Assembly: GCA_023433345.1 (NCBI GenBank)
Contig: JAEZDA010000032.1
Span: 17,103 to 81,102, forward strand
Source of the DNA: Bacteroidota bacterium
GTDB taxonomy: Bacteria; Bacteroidota; Bacteroidia; Chitinophagales; Chitinophagaceae
Length of the DNA: 64,000 nucleotides
Reading direction: 5' to 3'
A model generated the notes under the pieces. That model searched no databases. It was given only the letters and a program-made list of their open reading frames with translations, and was not told the DNA's origin. Both the position numbers and the translations under genes were made by a program. Below, piece after piece: positions 33,396 through 41,079 of the stretch; within the stretch, counting starts at the first letter, position 1; each line of letters begins with the position of its first letter.

Positions 33396-36353
33396 TTAAA
33401 ACCTGTTTTCATAATGCTTATTCAGCAGCGCACGATAAGCATTCAGGTCTTTATTCTCACGTAATTTTTGAAGATTCGATTCTGAGATTATCAGAAAGTA
33501 ATATTTATTTGCGGGCAGCCAGCTAACCTCCCTCGGCGCGGCTTTTTTCACCTTATCATAATAAGAAAGCGCAGCCGCGGCATCATCGAATTTTCCAGTA
33601 AGAAGTATCGCATTTTCTGCATCCAGAGCCTCGCGGTTCAAGGTCAGCCCCGCAGAGTAGAACATTTCGCGATTGTATCTCGTAAATGCATTCTTGGCTT
33701 CATTCTGATATGTACCGTCAACTTTGTTCAACACCATTAACACATGATGAGTTTCCCCGGCATTAAGATTAAAGGTGCCATCGGTGGTATTTGGAAGAGC
33801 CGCGATACCGCTGTCTTTCACTACCGGAACGTTCACGGGAGCAATTGGCTTTACCACCGGCGCATCAACTGTTTTTACCTCAGCTCTGTCATCAGAGGGA
33901 AGTATGACATGATCTTCCGTTGCCCTGGTAACCTGCAGGTTATTTAGGTAGGCCTCAATTTCCGGACGACGATTCAATACATCTATCAGCATCAGTGCTT
34001 TTTGCTGCAAGGGCGAAGATGGATAAAGTGTTGCAATATTATTCAGCGCTACGAATGCGAGGCTATCATTCTTTTCCCGGATGTGGTGAACCGCTTCAAT
34101 ATAGAGTAATTGCGGCGTCCAATAATTTGTTCCGTAAATGCTGTCGGCACTGCGCTTCGCAGAAAGGGCATCTTCAAACCTGCCTTCAATGAACAGGTCA
34201 TAAATATTTGAGTAACGCGCAGTAGCGGCAGGATCTTTTCTTTCGGGGTCTAACGCAGCCGGGTTGTTCACTGCAAGCGCGGAGGGTGAAGAGGAAAAAT
34301 CTGCATCCAGCAATTTTTTAAAATGGTCAGCGCGTTCAGTATCGCCGAGTTTATTATAGCTGTAATACAAACCAAGGTAAACTTCGCCATTTTTCAATAA
34401 GGTAGGAAAGCGTTGCAGGTATAACTCAAACATGTTAACAGCCTGTTGGTGATCCTCCAACTCAAACTGGAAGATCTTGCCCATTGTAAAAATGCTCTCG
34501 GCAATTATCATATTGCTGCTGTCTATTTCTGCAGGAGTAAGTGGCAGCGCATCCATCATTCCTTCGAAGCTGTAATTGTAATCTTCAAGTCCCTGCGCTT
34601 TATTCAATGAATCACGTACAGCAGGCGGTACCATTCCACTCTTATCGCTTGGAAGGGTTGCTCCACCTTCCACCCTGCGCCAGTTATCAATATTGTCACG
34701 TTTGCCCCATTTTACTTTGAATTCATTGAATCCACGGCTTTTTAGACTATTATTATTAAAATACCAATCGCCCTTATCCGGCGCGGCAAAAAGATCTACG
34801 GGGCCATCTTTGGAGTTGTTGAAAGTAATAAGGGTTTTGCCCGCCGAAGGATCTTCGTCTTTTCCGCCACTTTGTTTGCGATGTGTTCGCATTACCTTTC
34901 TCACAAAGTCTTCTCTTTCATTCGGCGCCATTGCGGCGATCATTTGCAGACTATCCTCTCTTTCAACGATAAGAAGTTGTGCAACCAATTTTTTAAGAGT
35001 AGCACTTCTTTCTACAAGATTGAAATTATGTTCATCAAGGAAGGCAGTGTCTTCTATGCGAATGCTATCGTAAGAAGCAGCCGCATTTTTATAGTCTCTT
35101 TGCCGGTAAGCAATATTGCCAAGTTGGAAATAAGTTTGGCTTTTTATTCCCTCGGTTGTACCTAAGGAAGAAATTCCTTTTCGGTAATGAGCTATGCCAC
35201 TAACGGTGTCGGGTACCTGCACCGAAATTTTTCCAGCTGAATAATAGATAATATCCCGGTAGGCTTCGTATTTGTCCCGTTTGGCCATTTTAAGCAAACG
35301 TGCAACACTTTCGCGAAGGGCTTCTTCGTTGCCTGACTGCCTGAGCATCTTGGCATCGCTAAGGCGTGCATAGATATCAAGAACGGGATCAATTGTGTGT
35401 TTGGATGCCTTTCCATAATAATAAGAAGCCTTCTCGTAATTGCCGGTCATCTCATTCATCTGGCCGAGAAGATATTCCCAACGGGCTCTTTCTCCCTTAC
35501 CCGGGGCCTTTGAAAGCGCCTTTTCAAGATGCAGGGAAGCGCTGTCAAAATTATTCTGGGAATAAAACCAATAGGCTGTAATCTCCTCCAGGTCGTCATT
35601 TAGCCTTTTAGGGAAATTAGGATCATTTTGGAGGATGTTTATAAGGCCTGCCGCTTCGCCGAACTCCTTCTTCTCAACAAATGTTCTGATCAGCCAGAGA
35701 AGGGATTCATTACGGCTCGGGGCTTTCGTAAGTGCTTTTTGAACAAAGTTGCGATCCTCCTTATCGGCAATAGAAAAAACCCCGGGTTTCTCTACATCGC
35801 GGCCACCTATCACGCGACTATCGTCCTCATTCTTTTTCCGGGGGAAAAGATTGTAATTGATAAACTGAAAAGTAAGTGCGGCAGAATCAAATTCCTTCCT
35901 GAGGAAATATGATTTACCAATAAGCAGGTACAAGTTATCAATCCAGTCGTTACGGAGATCGTGAAGCAGGATTCCGGAGGTAGACTTATAGATCACTGAA
36001 TCCAGCTCAACCTGCTGCATCGCGGTATTTTCCAACGTATATGGATAGAACGGGAGAAGCTTGGAGTAATCATCTTTCTGAGCCATTTTAGCTCTTTCTA
36101 TCACCTGGTTTATCTTGTTATTCGCGTTAAAATAGAAGTTGTAATGGGTGACATTATTCTGTATAAACCGGCGAACAGGCGTGAATTTTTTAGTAGCAGT
36201 TTTTTCTGAACCAAGCGTTTTTTCCTCGAACTTTTTAGGCTTCTTCTCCTTGCCGAACGGATCGAGCGTCCATGTAGGTTGAGCATAGGCTACTGAACCA
36301 AACATGGTGAAAAGCAATAATGTTATGCAAAAACTAAGAGGCCTGAACTGCAT
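33396..36353 (-). CDS. Large exported TPR protein, SprE/PorW-like (type IX secretion, gliding)
   Basis: A 985-aa exported protein with a signal peptide (1-25, ending AYAQ) and many tetratricopeptide-like helical repeats (about 110-760), then an Ala/Pro/Val-rich linker (about 800-850) and a compact C-terminal domain (about 860-985). The N-terminal region with YNFYFNANNKINQVIERAK, DDYSKLLPFYPYTLE and LLHDLRNDWIDNLYLLIGKS resembles SprE/PorW, a periplasmic part of type IX secretion. The signal peptide lacks a clear lipobox, unlike the typical lipoprotein form. The bactofilin and AtpZ genes beyond it on the other strand fit a gene order I recall from other Bacteroidota. It precedes the PBP1a gene by 15 nt. 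The family call rests on motif memory. Confidence 0.6.
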   Translation of the reverse strand: MQFRPLSFCITLLLFTMFGSVAYAQPTWTLDPFGKEKKPKKFEEKTLGSEKTATKKFTPVRRFIQNNVTHYNFYFNANNKINQVIERAKMAQKDDYSKLLPFYPYTLENTAMQQVELDSVIYKSTSGILLHDLRNDWIDNLYLLIGKSYFLRKEFDSAALTFQFINYNLFPRKKNEDDSRVIGGRDVEKPGVFSIADKEDRNFVQKALTKAPSRNESLLWLIRTFVEKKEFGEAAGLINILQNDPNFPKRLNDDLEEITAYWFYSQNNFDSASLHLEKALSKAPGKGERARWEYLLGQMNEMTGNYEKASYYYGKASKHTIDPVLDIYARLSDAKMLRQSGNEEALRESVARLLKMAKRDKYEAYRDIIYYSAGKISVQVPDTVSGIAHYRKGISSLGTTEGIKSQTYFQLGNIAYRQRDYKNAAASYDSIRIEDTAFLDEHNFNLVERSATLKKLVAQLLIVEREDSLQMIAAMAPNEREDFVRKVMRTHRKQSGGKDEDPSAGKTLITFNNSKDGPVDLFAAPDKGDWYFNNNSLKSRGFNEFKVKWGKRDNIDNWRRVEGGATLPSDKSGMVPPAVRDSLNKAQGLEDYNYSFEGMMDALPLTPAEIDSSNMIIAESIFTMGKIFQFELEDHQQAVNMFELYLQRFPTLLKNGEVYLGLYYSYNKLGDTERADHFKKLLDADFSSSPSALAVNNPAALDPERKDPAATARYSNIYDLFIEGRFEDALSAKRSADSIYGTNYWTPQLLYIEAVHHIREKNDSLAFVALNNIATLYPSSPLQQKALMLIDVLNRRPEIEAYLNNLQVTRATEDHVILPSDDRAEVKTVDAPVVKPIAPVNVPVVKDSGIAALPNTTDGTFNLNAGETHHVLMVLNKVDGTYQNEAKNAFTRYNREMFYSAGLTLNREALDAENAILLTGKFDDAAAALSYYDKVKKAAPREVSWLPANKYYFLIISESNLQKLRENKDLNAYRALLNKHYENRF

Positions 36354-36501
36354 GAAGGTTAGTTATAACTGGGGCTAAATATCGTGGTTTTTTTGTAATC
36401 TGTTCCTCAAATTTACGCAGCGTTGAGAACAGTTGTGAAGTAACAATGTTAAAAGAGCCTGCAGGAAACTTAGGATGCGGTAAACCGTATTTCATTAATT
36501 T

Positions 36502-36509
36502 TAGTTTTG
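36502..36509 (+). promoter_or_regulatory. TAnnTTTG -7 element 4 nt before the M23-like stub gene
   Basis: TAGTTTTG ends 4 nt before the ATG at 36514, the same spacing as at the amidotransferase gene. No clear -33 element is visible. Confidence 0.4.
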
Positions 36510-36513
36510 AAAG

Positions 36514-36912
36514 ATGAGTAAAATTCAACCTAACACCACGCTTAAGCGATTGAGAAGTCATTACAGGTTAGTGGTGATGAATGAAGACACCTATGAAGAG
36601 GTTGTTAAGTTCAAGCTGAACAGATGGAGTGTATATATACTAATGAGTACCATATTTGTAGTAATGGTTGGTCTTACCGCTGCGCTAATCATCTTTACCC
36701 CTCTCAAATATTATCTCCCCGGGGTGGGTTATGGAAATGCGAAACAGGTGAAGGAATACCGGGACCTGAAGCTGAGAACAGACAGCATGGAAAGGTCTTT
36801 GGTACAGCAGCAAAGATATTTTGACGACCTGCAAAAGGTGTTGAAAGGCAATGTAATTCAACCAGATACAAACATTCTCAAGTTGAAGAATATAGAAAAA
36901 TCAACTTTCTAA
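36514..36912 (+). CDS. Membrane-anchored coiled-coil protein resembling an M23 peptidase N-terminus without the peptidase domain
   Basis: A 132-aa protein with a cytosolic N-terminus containing SHYRLVVMNEDTYEEVVKFK (about 15-34), one membrane helix (about 39-61), an FTPLKYYLPG segment, and a periplasmic coiled coil (about 75-115). This is the layout of the N-terminal part of Bacteroidota M23/LytM peptidases, which normally continue into a zinc peptidase domain. Here the frame stops after the coiled coil, and no peptidase sequence follows in any frame before bactofilin 64 nt later. It may be a scaffold or a shortened peptidase. Context with bactofilin supports an envelope-shape role. Confidence 0.7.
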   Translation: MSKIQPNTTLKRLRSHYRLVVMNEDTYEEVVKFKLNRWSVYILMSTIFVVMVGLTAALIIFTPLKYYLPGVGYGNAKQVKEYRDLKLRTDSMERSLVQQQRYFDDLQKVLKGNVIQPDTNILKLKNIEKSTF

Positions 36913-36976
36913 GAATAAATCTCCAGGTTTTTCGTTGTTACTAAGGCAAATCCCTTCCTAAACGAAAACACCAGCT

Positions 36977-37384
36977 ATGTCCTTCTTCAAAAGCAAGAGA
37001 TCAGACTCAAGGCAGTCATCAGATCACCCAACAAGCTTTATCGCCGCAGGCACCGTGCTTACCGGGAATATTGAAAGCTCAGGCGACATAAGGATTGACG
37101 GTACCTTAAAAGGAAATTTGAGATGCAAGGCCAAGGTTGTATTAGGAGCCGACGGAGTGATTGAAGGAGATGTACAGGCGGAGCAGGCTGACCTGATGGG
37201 AAGAGTTGAAGGAAAAGTTAGTGCGAACGACCTGTTGTATCTTCGGGGAAATGCAGCGATAACCGGCGATATACATGCAGTAAAACTGCTCATCGAACCC
37301 ACGGCAAATTTCAACGGGCAGTGCCGCATGGGAGCGAACGTGGTAGAACTCCAGGCTGCGACTGCACTTCAGGCAAATGGATAA
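36977..37384 (+). CDS. Bactofilin (polymer-forming cytoskeletal protein)
   Basis: Forms nucleotide-free filaments at the membrane that position envelope enzymes. The 135-aa protein has a short basic N-terminal tail (about 1-20), then a right-handed beta-helix core (about 22-125) with regularly spaced turns: GTVLTGNIESSGDIRIDGTL, GNLRCKAKVVLGADGVIEGD, and MGRVEGKVSANDLLYLRGNA. Length and repeat pattern are typical. Its stop overlaps the next gene start by 8 nt, and the M23-like stub precedes it, a pairing often seen for bactofilins and M23 proteins. Confidence 0.92.
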   Translation: MSFFKSKRSDSRQSSDHPTSFIAAGTVLTGNIESSGDIRIDGTLKGNLRCKAKVVLGADGVIEGDVQAEQADLMGRVEGKVSANDLLYLRGNAAITGDIHAVKLLIEPTANFNGQCRMGANVVELQAATALQANG

Positions 37385-37580
37385 AAACAATTCTTCCTTA
37401 TTAAGATATGCAGGCCTTACCATGCAATTTCTGGTTGCAATTGCGATCGGGTTGTATGGAGGTATGAAACTCGACAAGTGGCTCAATATAACTTTCCCAC
37501 TTCTCGTTTGGATGTTACCTTTGCTCGTAATTGCCGGTGTTATCATTCAAATAATCAAAGACACCGGGAAGAAAAAATAG
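37377..37580 (+). CDS. AtpZ/AtpI-like small membrane protein
   Basis: A 67-aa protein with two membrane helices (about 11-28 and 38-60) joined by a short loop with GGMKLDKWL. This matches the AtpZ/AtpI family, whose members accompany F-type ATP synthases and have been linked to rotor assembly or Mg2+ uptake. It overlaps the bactofilin gene by 8 nt and is followed 1 nt later by a four-helix membrane protein. No ATP synthase structural gene follows in this window. Confidence 0.8.
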   Translation: MDKNNSSLLRYAGLTMQFLVAIAIGLYGGMKLDKWLNITFPLLVWMLPLLVIAGVIIQIIKDTGKKK

Positions 37581-37581
37581 T

Positions 37582-37974
37582 ATGGGCAAACTTCGTTTAC
37601 TCCTCCCCGTTATAACAGTGTTCTTTCTTGCCATAATTTTCCGCGAAGCTTTTCCCGCGTGGATGGTCAAAATGGGAATTTCTTCCAGTGTGCTGGCCGC
37701 AGGTAATATTGCATTGATGGTGTTGACACTCTTCACTATCGCTTTTCAGAAAAAAGCACTCGAAAATAAGAATCCGAATGTTTTTATAAGAAGCATTATG
37801 TCTTCAATGCTAATTAAAATGGTCGCCGTGGCCACAGGAGTAATAATTTACGCAAAAAGTAGTGGGGACAATTTCAGCAAGGGTGGTATTTTTGCAGTGC
37901 TTGTATTATACTTATTATACCTCGCCGCAGAGGTTTATACGGTGATGAAGATGAACAGCAGCAAAAATGCCTAA
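37582..37974 (+). CDS. Four-helix membrane protein, possible ATP synthase subunit I-like
   Basis: A 130-aa protein with four predicted membrane helices (about 5-24, 33-53, 71-92, 101-122) and short loops. Position directly after the AtpZ-like gene (1-nt gap) and the helix count recall AtpI. Sequence alone does not prove the family. It overlaps the next gene, SprT-like, by 8 nt, so translation is coupled. Confidence 0.65.
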   Translation: MGKLRLLLPVITVFFLAIIFREAFPAWMVKMGISSSVLAAGNIALMVLTLFTIAFQKKALENKNPNVFIRSIMSSMLIKMVAVATGVIIYAKSSGDNFSKGGIFAVLVLYLLYLAAEVYTVMKMNSSKNA

Positions 37975-38596
37975 AGAAGAAGCTCCTCTCGAAAGCCTTG
38001 CAAATTACATCCCGGAGGCCGGCGTTAAAGATGTACTGCAATATCTTGTTCACTATAAGGTTCACCTAACGATAACGCGTAAGCGAATATCCGTGCTCGG
38101 CGATTACCGTCATCCTCTTCCCGGGAAAAATCACAGGATAAGCGTAAACGGCAACCTCAACCCCTACAGCTTTCTCATAACCCTGTTGCATGAACTCGCG
38201 CACCTTGTTGCGTTTGAAAAATATGGCAACAGAATTCAGCCTCATGGCAGGGAATGGAAGAAAGAATACAGTGAAATACTCCTGCACTTTATTCAGAGAA
38301 ACGTTTTCCCTGACGATATCAGGATTGCGCTCATGGAAAACCTTCATAACCCTGCCGCAAGTAGTTGTGGAGATGAAAAACTTTTGCGTTCGCTAAGAAA
38401 ATATGACCGGCCAAATAAGAAAAACATCCCGGTTGAAGAGATTGATAAGGAGACATTGTTTTCTACCACCGATGGCAGAATTTTCAGACGTGGCGTGAAG
38501 GTTCGAACCCGGTATAAATGCCAGGAGGTGGGATCTGGTAAATGGTTTCTTTTCAGCGGATTATACGAGGTACGCCCGGTTGAAAATAAGATTTGA
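37967..38596 (+). CDS. SprT-like zinc metallopeptidase-fold protein
   Basis: A 209-aa cytosolic protein with the zinc-peptidase motif HELAH at 75-79 (in ITLLHELAHLVAFEKYG) and a later HGREWKKEY (about 91-99) that supplies the third His, as in SprT/Spartan-like proteins. The C-terminal part (about 150-209) has RVKVRTRYKCQEVGSGKWFLFSG-like beta strands (shown here only as the RYKCQE and GKWFLFSG parts), similar to the SprT zinc-ribbon-like end but with one visible Cys. Its start overlaps the preceding gene by 8 nt. A role in protein-DNA cross-link or protein turnover is known for eukaryotic relatives; the bacterial role is open. Confidence 0.82.
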   Translation: MPKEEAPLESLANYIPEAGVKDVLQYLVHYKVHLTITRKRISVLGDYRHPLPGKNHRISVNGNLNPYSFLITLLHELAHLVAFEKYGNRIQPHGREWKKEYSEILLHFIQRNVFPDDIRIALMENLHNPAASSCGDEKLLRSLRKYDRPNKKNIPVEEIDKETLFSTTDGRIFRRGVKVRTRYKCQEVGSGKWFLFSGLYEVRPVENKI

Positions 38597-38622
38597 GGGC
38601 TTGGAAAAAAGTCGTATATTCG
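38592..38622 (+). promoter_or_regulatory. Bacteroidota-type promoter of the Xre-RES module
   Basis: TTTG at 38592-38595 and TATATTCG at 38615-38622 with a 19-nt spacer. The antitoxin ATG is 7 nt downstream, so the leader is very short. The -33 element overlaps the end of the SprT-like gene, whose stop is at 38594-38596. Confidence 0.6.
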
Positions 38623-38629
38623 TGGACAA

Positions 38630-39136
38630 ATGTCTGAGATAATGGGTACAAAATATACAGTTGTTGAGAAGAAACTTGACAAAGAGATCAGTCTAGTACT
38701 TGCCGAGGGAGAGGCGCCCTATAAATTGAAATCAGGCAAAACAACTTACTCGGATTTTCTTTCCAACCCGATGCAAATAATTCAAACTATACGGGCAGGG
38801 ATACCTTATACTTTATTTTCAACAATTTCCGATTATACGCCCTTCACGGAAAAAGATTGGGCAGAATTTTTAGATATATCCACCAAGTCACTGCAGCGCT
38901 ATAAACAGTCGAATCATCAATTCAAACCCATTCATACTGAAAAGATCATAGAGATGTCTGAAGTAACTCATGCAGGTCTGGAGTTTTTCAGGTCGAACGA
39001 GAAATTCCGGTTATGGCTTGATACACCAAACTTCGCGCTCGGCAATCTTCCTCCCATAGAATTACTCAAAGATTCTTACGGGAAAGAAATGGTGATGGCA
39101 GAGATCACACGATTAAGCCACGGAATTTTTGCCTGA
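38630..39136 (+). CDS. Xre/MbcA/ParS-type antitoxin with DUF2384 domain
   Basis: Antitoxin of a type II RES-Xre pair, expected to bind the toxin and repress the shared promoter. The 168-aa protein has a Xre-like helical region in the middle (about 60-105, with FTEKDWAEFLDISTKSLQRY) and the C-terminal toxin-binding domain (about 115-168, with AGLEFFRSNEKFRLWLDTPN and ALGNLPPIELL). ATG at 38630 is used; an alternative ATG lies 12 nt downstream. Stop and the RES start overlap by one base (TGATG). Confidence 0.9.
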   Translation: MSEIMGTKYTVVEKKLDKEISLVLAEGEAPYKLKSGKTTYSDFLSNPMQIIQTIRAGIPYTLFSTISDYTPFTEKDWAEFLDISTKSLQRYKQSNHQFKPIHTEKIIEMSEVTHAGLEFFRSNEKFRLWLDTPNFALGNLPPIELLKDSYGKEMVMAEITRLSHGIFA

Positions 39137-39594
39137 TGGAAGTATACAGGCTTTGCAGGAAAGAGTTCGCGGAACCATTAACAGGCCTGGGAGCTTCTTT
39201 ACGGGGCGGCAGGTGGAACAGTGCAGGCGTACACATGTTATATACAGCATCAAACCGATCTTTAGCTATGGCCGAAGTAGCTGTGCATCTCACTATGGCT
39301 ACATTACCCGAAGACTTTGTGATGCTCACGATATTTGTTCCTGATGATGCAGCTGAAAAAAAGGTTTTGCCTGCCTCTCTGCCTGTCAACTGGAACATTT
39401 TTCCCCCACATCCTTCCACGCAACAGATCGGCGACGACTTTGTGAGGGAAAATAAAAATCTTCTACTTCGTGTACCCTCGGCCGTTACCAGGGGAGATTT
39501 CAATTACCTTATCAATACTGCACATCCCGATTTTGAAAAAGTGAAAATAGTTTCTTCTGAAAAATTTCCGTTTGACCTGCGGATCTTCAAATGA
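39136..39594 (+). CDS. RES-domain toxin (NAD+ phosphorylase/glycohydrolase)
   Basis: Toxin of the RES-Xre pair; studied RES toxins degrade NAD+. The name-giving residues can be placed: R26 in RGGRWNSAG, E47 in SLAMAEVAVHL, and S115 in RVPSAVTRGDFNYL. The NPAHPDF-type ending appears here as NTAHPDFEKV. Length of 152 aa is normal. It overlaps the antitoxin stop by one base, so the two are translated together. The copy looks intact. Confidence 0.92.
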   Translation: MEVYRLCRKEFAEPLTGLGASLRGGRWNSAGVHMLYTASNRSLAMAEVAVHLTMATLPEDFVMLTIFVPDDAAEKKVLPASLPVNWNIFPPHPSTQQIGDDFVRENKNLLLRVPSAVTRGDFNYLINTAHPDFEKVKIVSSEKFPFDLRIFK

Positions 39595-39621
39595 ATTTTA
39601 TGCCGTGCAGGTTTAAAAAAC

Positions 39622-39644
39622 AAAACCCGCCATAAGCGGGTTTT
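39622..39644 (-). terminator. Bidirectional hairpin between the RES gene and tRNA-Leu
   Basis: AAAACCCGC (39622-39630) and GCGGGTTTT (39636-39644) form a perfect 9-bp stem with a 5-nt loop. On the minus strand it is followed by TTTTGTTTTTT, making it a good terminator for tRNA-Leu; on the plus strand it could end the RES transcript. Confidence 0.8.
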
Positions 39645-39649
39645 AAATG

Positions 39650-39733
39650 TGCGGCAAAGGAGATTCGAACTCCCACACCCTTTCGGGCGCTACCACCTCA
39701 AAGTAGTGCGTCTACCAATTTCGCCATCGCCGC
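39650..39733 (-). tRNA. tRNA-Leu (anticodon GAG)
   Basis: An 84-nt class II tRNA on the minus strand. The 7-bp acceptor stem (GCGGCGA with TTGCCGC), the D arm, an anticodon stem-loop with loop TTGAGGT (anticodon GAG, reading CUC/CUU), a long variable arm and a T arm with TTCGAAT are all present. The discriminator is A, as in tRNA-Leu. CCA is not encoded. Confidence 0.95.
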
Positions 39734-39765
39734 ATTTTGGTGGAAAACCACCTAAGAACTTGCCG

Positions 39766-39773
39766 CAAAAGTA
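39766..39773 (-). promoter_or_regulatory. TAnnTTTG -7 element upstream of tRNA-Leu (GAG)
   Basis: The minus strand reads TACTTTTG 32 nt before the tRNA. Between the two is a GGTGG-AAAA-CCACC hairpin (39739-39752) in the precursor leader. No clear -33 element. Confidence 0.4.
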
Positions 39774-39815
39774 GCAATTTTTTTATTTCCCTTTGCAGCC
39801 TTAAAGTGTTCGAAG

Positions 39816-40964
39816 TTATTTTTTTAGAACAATCCTGAAAGTTGTGCCCTTGCCCGGTTCGCTGCTTTTTACAAAAAGGTCTCCCCGATGATATTGTTCA
39901 ATAATTCTTTTAGAAAGAGAAAGCCCGAGCCCCCAACCCCGCTTTTTTGTGGAAAATCCGGGCTTGAAAACCATCGGGATATTCTTTTTCAAAATTCCTT
40001 TCCCGGTATCAGAAATATCGATCACAACGCGGGTGGGTTCTCCGTGAACTCTCGCACGTATCTCACCTTGCCCGTCCATTGCATCCAGGGCATTCTTCAA
40101 CAGGTTTTCGATCACCCAATCGAATAAAGGCGGATTGATCATTCCGACGATATTTTCTCCATTCCCTTCCACGGAAAACCTGACTCTTTCCGGTGCGCGT
40201 CGTTTCAAATAATTTACCATCTCGGTCACCTGTAATAATATATCGCTTTCCTCCAACTGGGGCGTGCTGCCAATTTTGCCGAAACGGTCGCTCACAAGCT
40301 TTAACCGCTCCACATCCTTTTCCATTTCGGACGCAATTTTTTCATTGCCTGCAGACCCTTTCAACATTTCAACCCAACCTTGCAGCGAAAACAGGGGTGT
40401 ACCAAGCTGATGAGCAGTTTCCTTTGCCATCCCTGCCCATACCTGGTTTTGTGTGCTCTTATTTCTTGTGCTTATCATCAGCAGGGTCACCACAATAAAT
40501 AAAGCGACCACCAATAATTGTATCAAAGGGAAATACCTAATTTGTTTAAGCAATTCAGATTCTCCGTAGTATACAAGATTATTTTCCGACTCATTATGAG
40601 GATTACTCCAGATGATCGGGTCGTTTAATGATTTGAACTCCTTTAGTTTTTCAAAAAGATATTTTTCATCTTTCAGGGCTTTTACAGAATCCAGGTTCCG
40701 ATAATCGAGAATACTGTCGTTTTCCGTTACAGCGATCATAGGAATATCCTTACTATTCTCTGTGAGAATTTTGCTTGAAAGATGGGTTTCTACAAAATCA
40801 GGATTATTAATATCTCTTAAGGCTACAACCCATTGTTCAATTTTAAGTTTCTCTTCGGCGGCTATTTTTTTTGCAAGAAAGTCAGAATAAAAAAGTGTGG
40901 CCACAACGATACCGATAGCCATCAATGCAAGACCTGTTCTCCAATTGAACAACTGTGGATACAT
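39816..40964 (-). CDS. Membrane sensor histidine kinase
   Basis: Two-component sensor. Two membrane helices (about 10-28 and 145-165) flank a periplasmic sensing region of about 115 residues. The H-box is AKETAHQLGTPLF (phosphoryl His near 185), the N-box is VIENLLKNALDAM near 280, and the ATP-site glycine boxes are DTGKGI and RGWGLGLSLSKRIIEQY. The G-P-rich PGKGTTF ends the ATPase domain. Start ATG at 40964 (MYPQLFNWRTG) is preferred because related kinases begin a few residues before the first helix; the frame also allows ATG at 41006. No response regulator is adjacent, so it is an orphan here. Confidence 0.88.
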   Translation of the reverse strand: MYPQLFNWRTGLALMAIGIVVATLFYSDFLAKKIAAEEKLKIEQWVVALRDINNPDFVETHLSSKILTENSKDIPMIAVTENDSILDYRNLDSVKALKDEKYLFEKLKEFKSLNDPIIWSNPHNESENNLVYYGESELLKQIRYFPLIQLLVVALFIVVTLLMISTRNKSTQNQVWAGMAKETAHQLGTPLFSLQGWVEMLKGSAGNEKIASEMEKDVERLKLVSDRFGKIGSTPQLEESDILLQVTEMVNYLKRRAPERVRFSVEGNGENIVGMINPPLFDWVIENLLKNALDAMDGQGEIRARVHGEPTRVVIDISDTGKGILKKNIPMVFKPGFSTKKRGWGLGLSLSKRIIEQYHRGDLFVKSSEPGKGTTFRIVLKK

Positions 40965-41079
40965 ATGGTAAATGTAAGCATGATTTACATCCTCTGTGCC
41001 ACTCATACAAAGCAGACTGACTTTTCCGGTGGAATTGATAACTTAGCTCGCTTCAGAACATCCGCTATATTCGCTGAGA

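Noticed and set aside
36913..36976. Frameshifted remains of an M23 peptidase domain after the stub
   Set aside because: The 64 nt before bactofilin are too short and show no peptidase motif in any frame.
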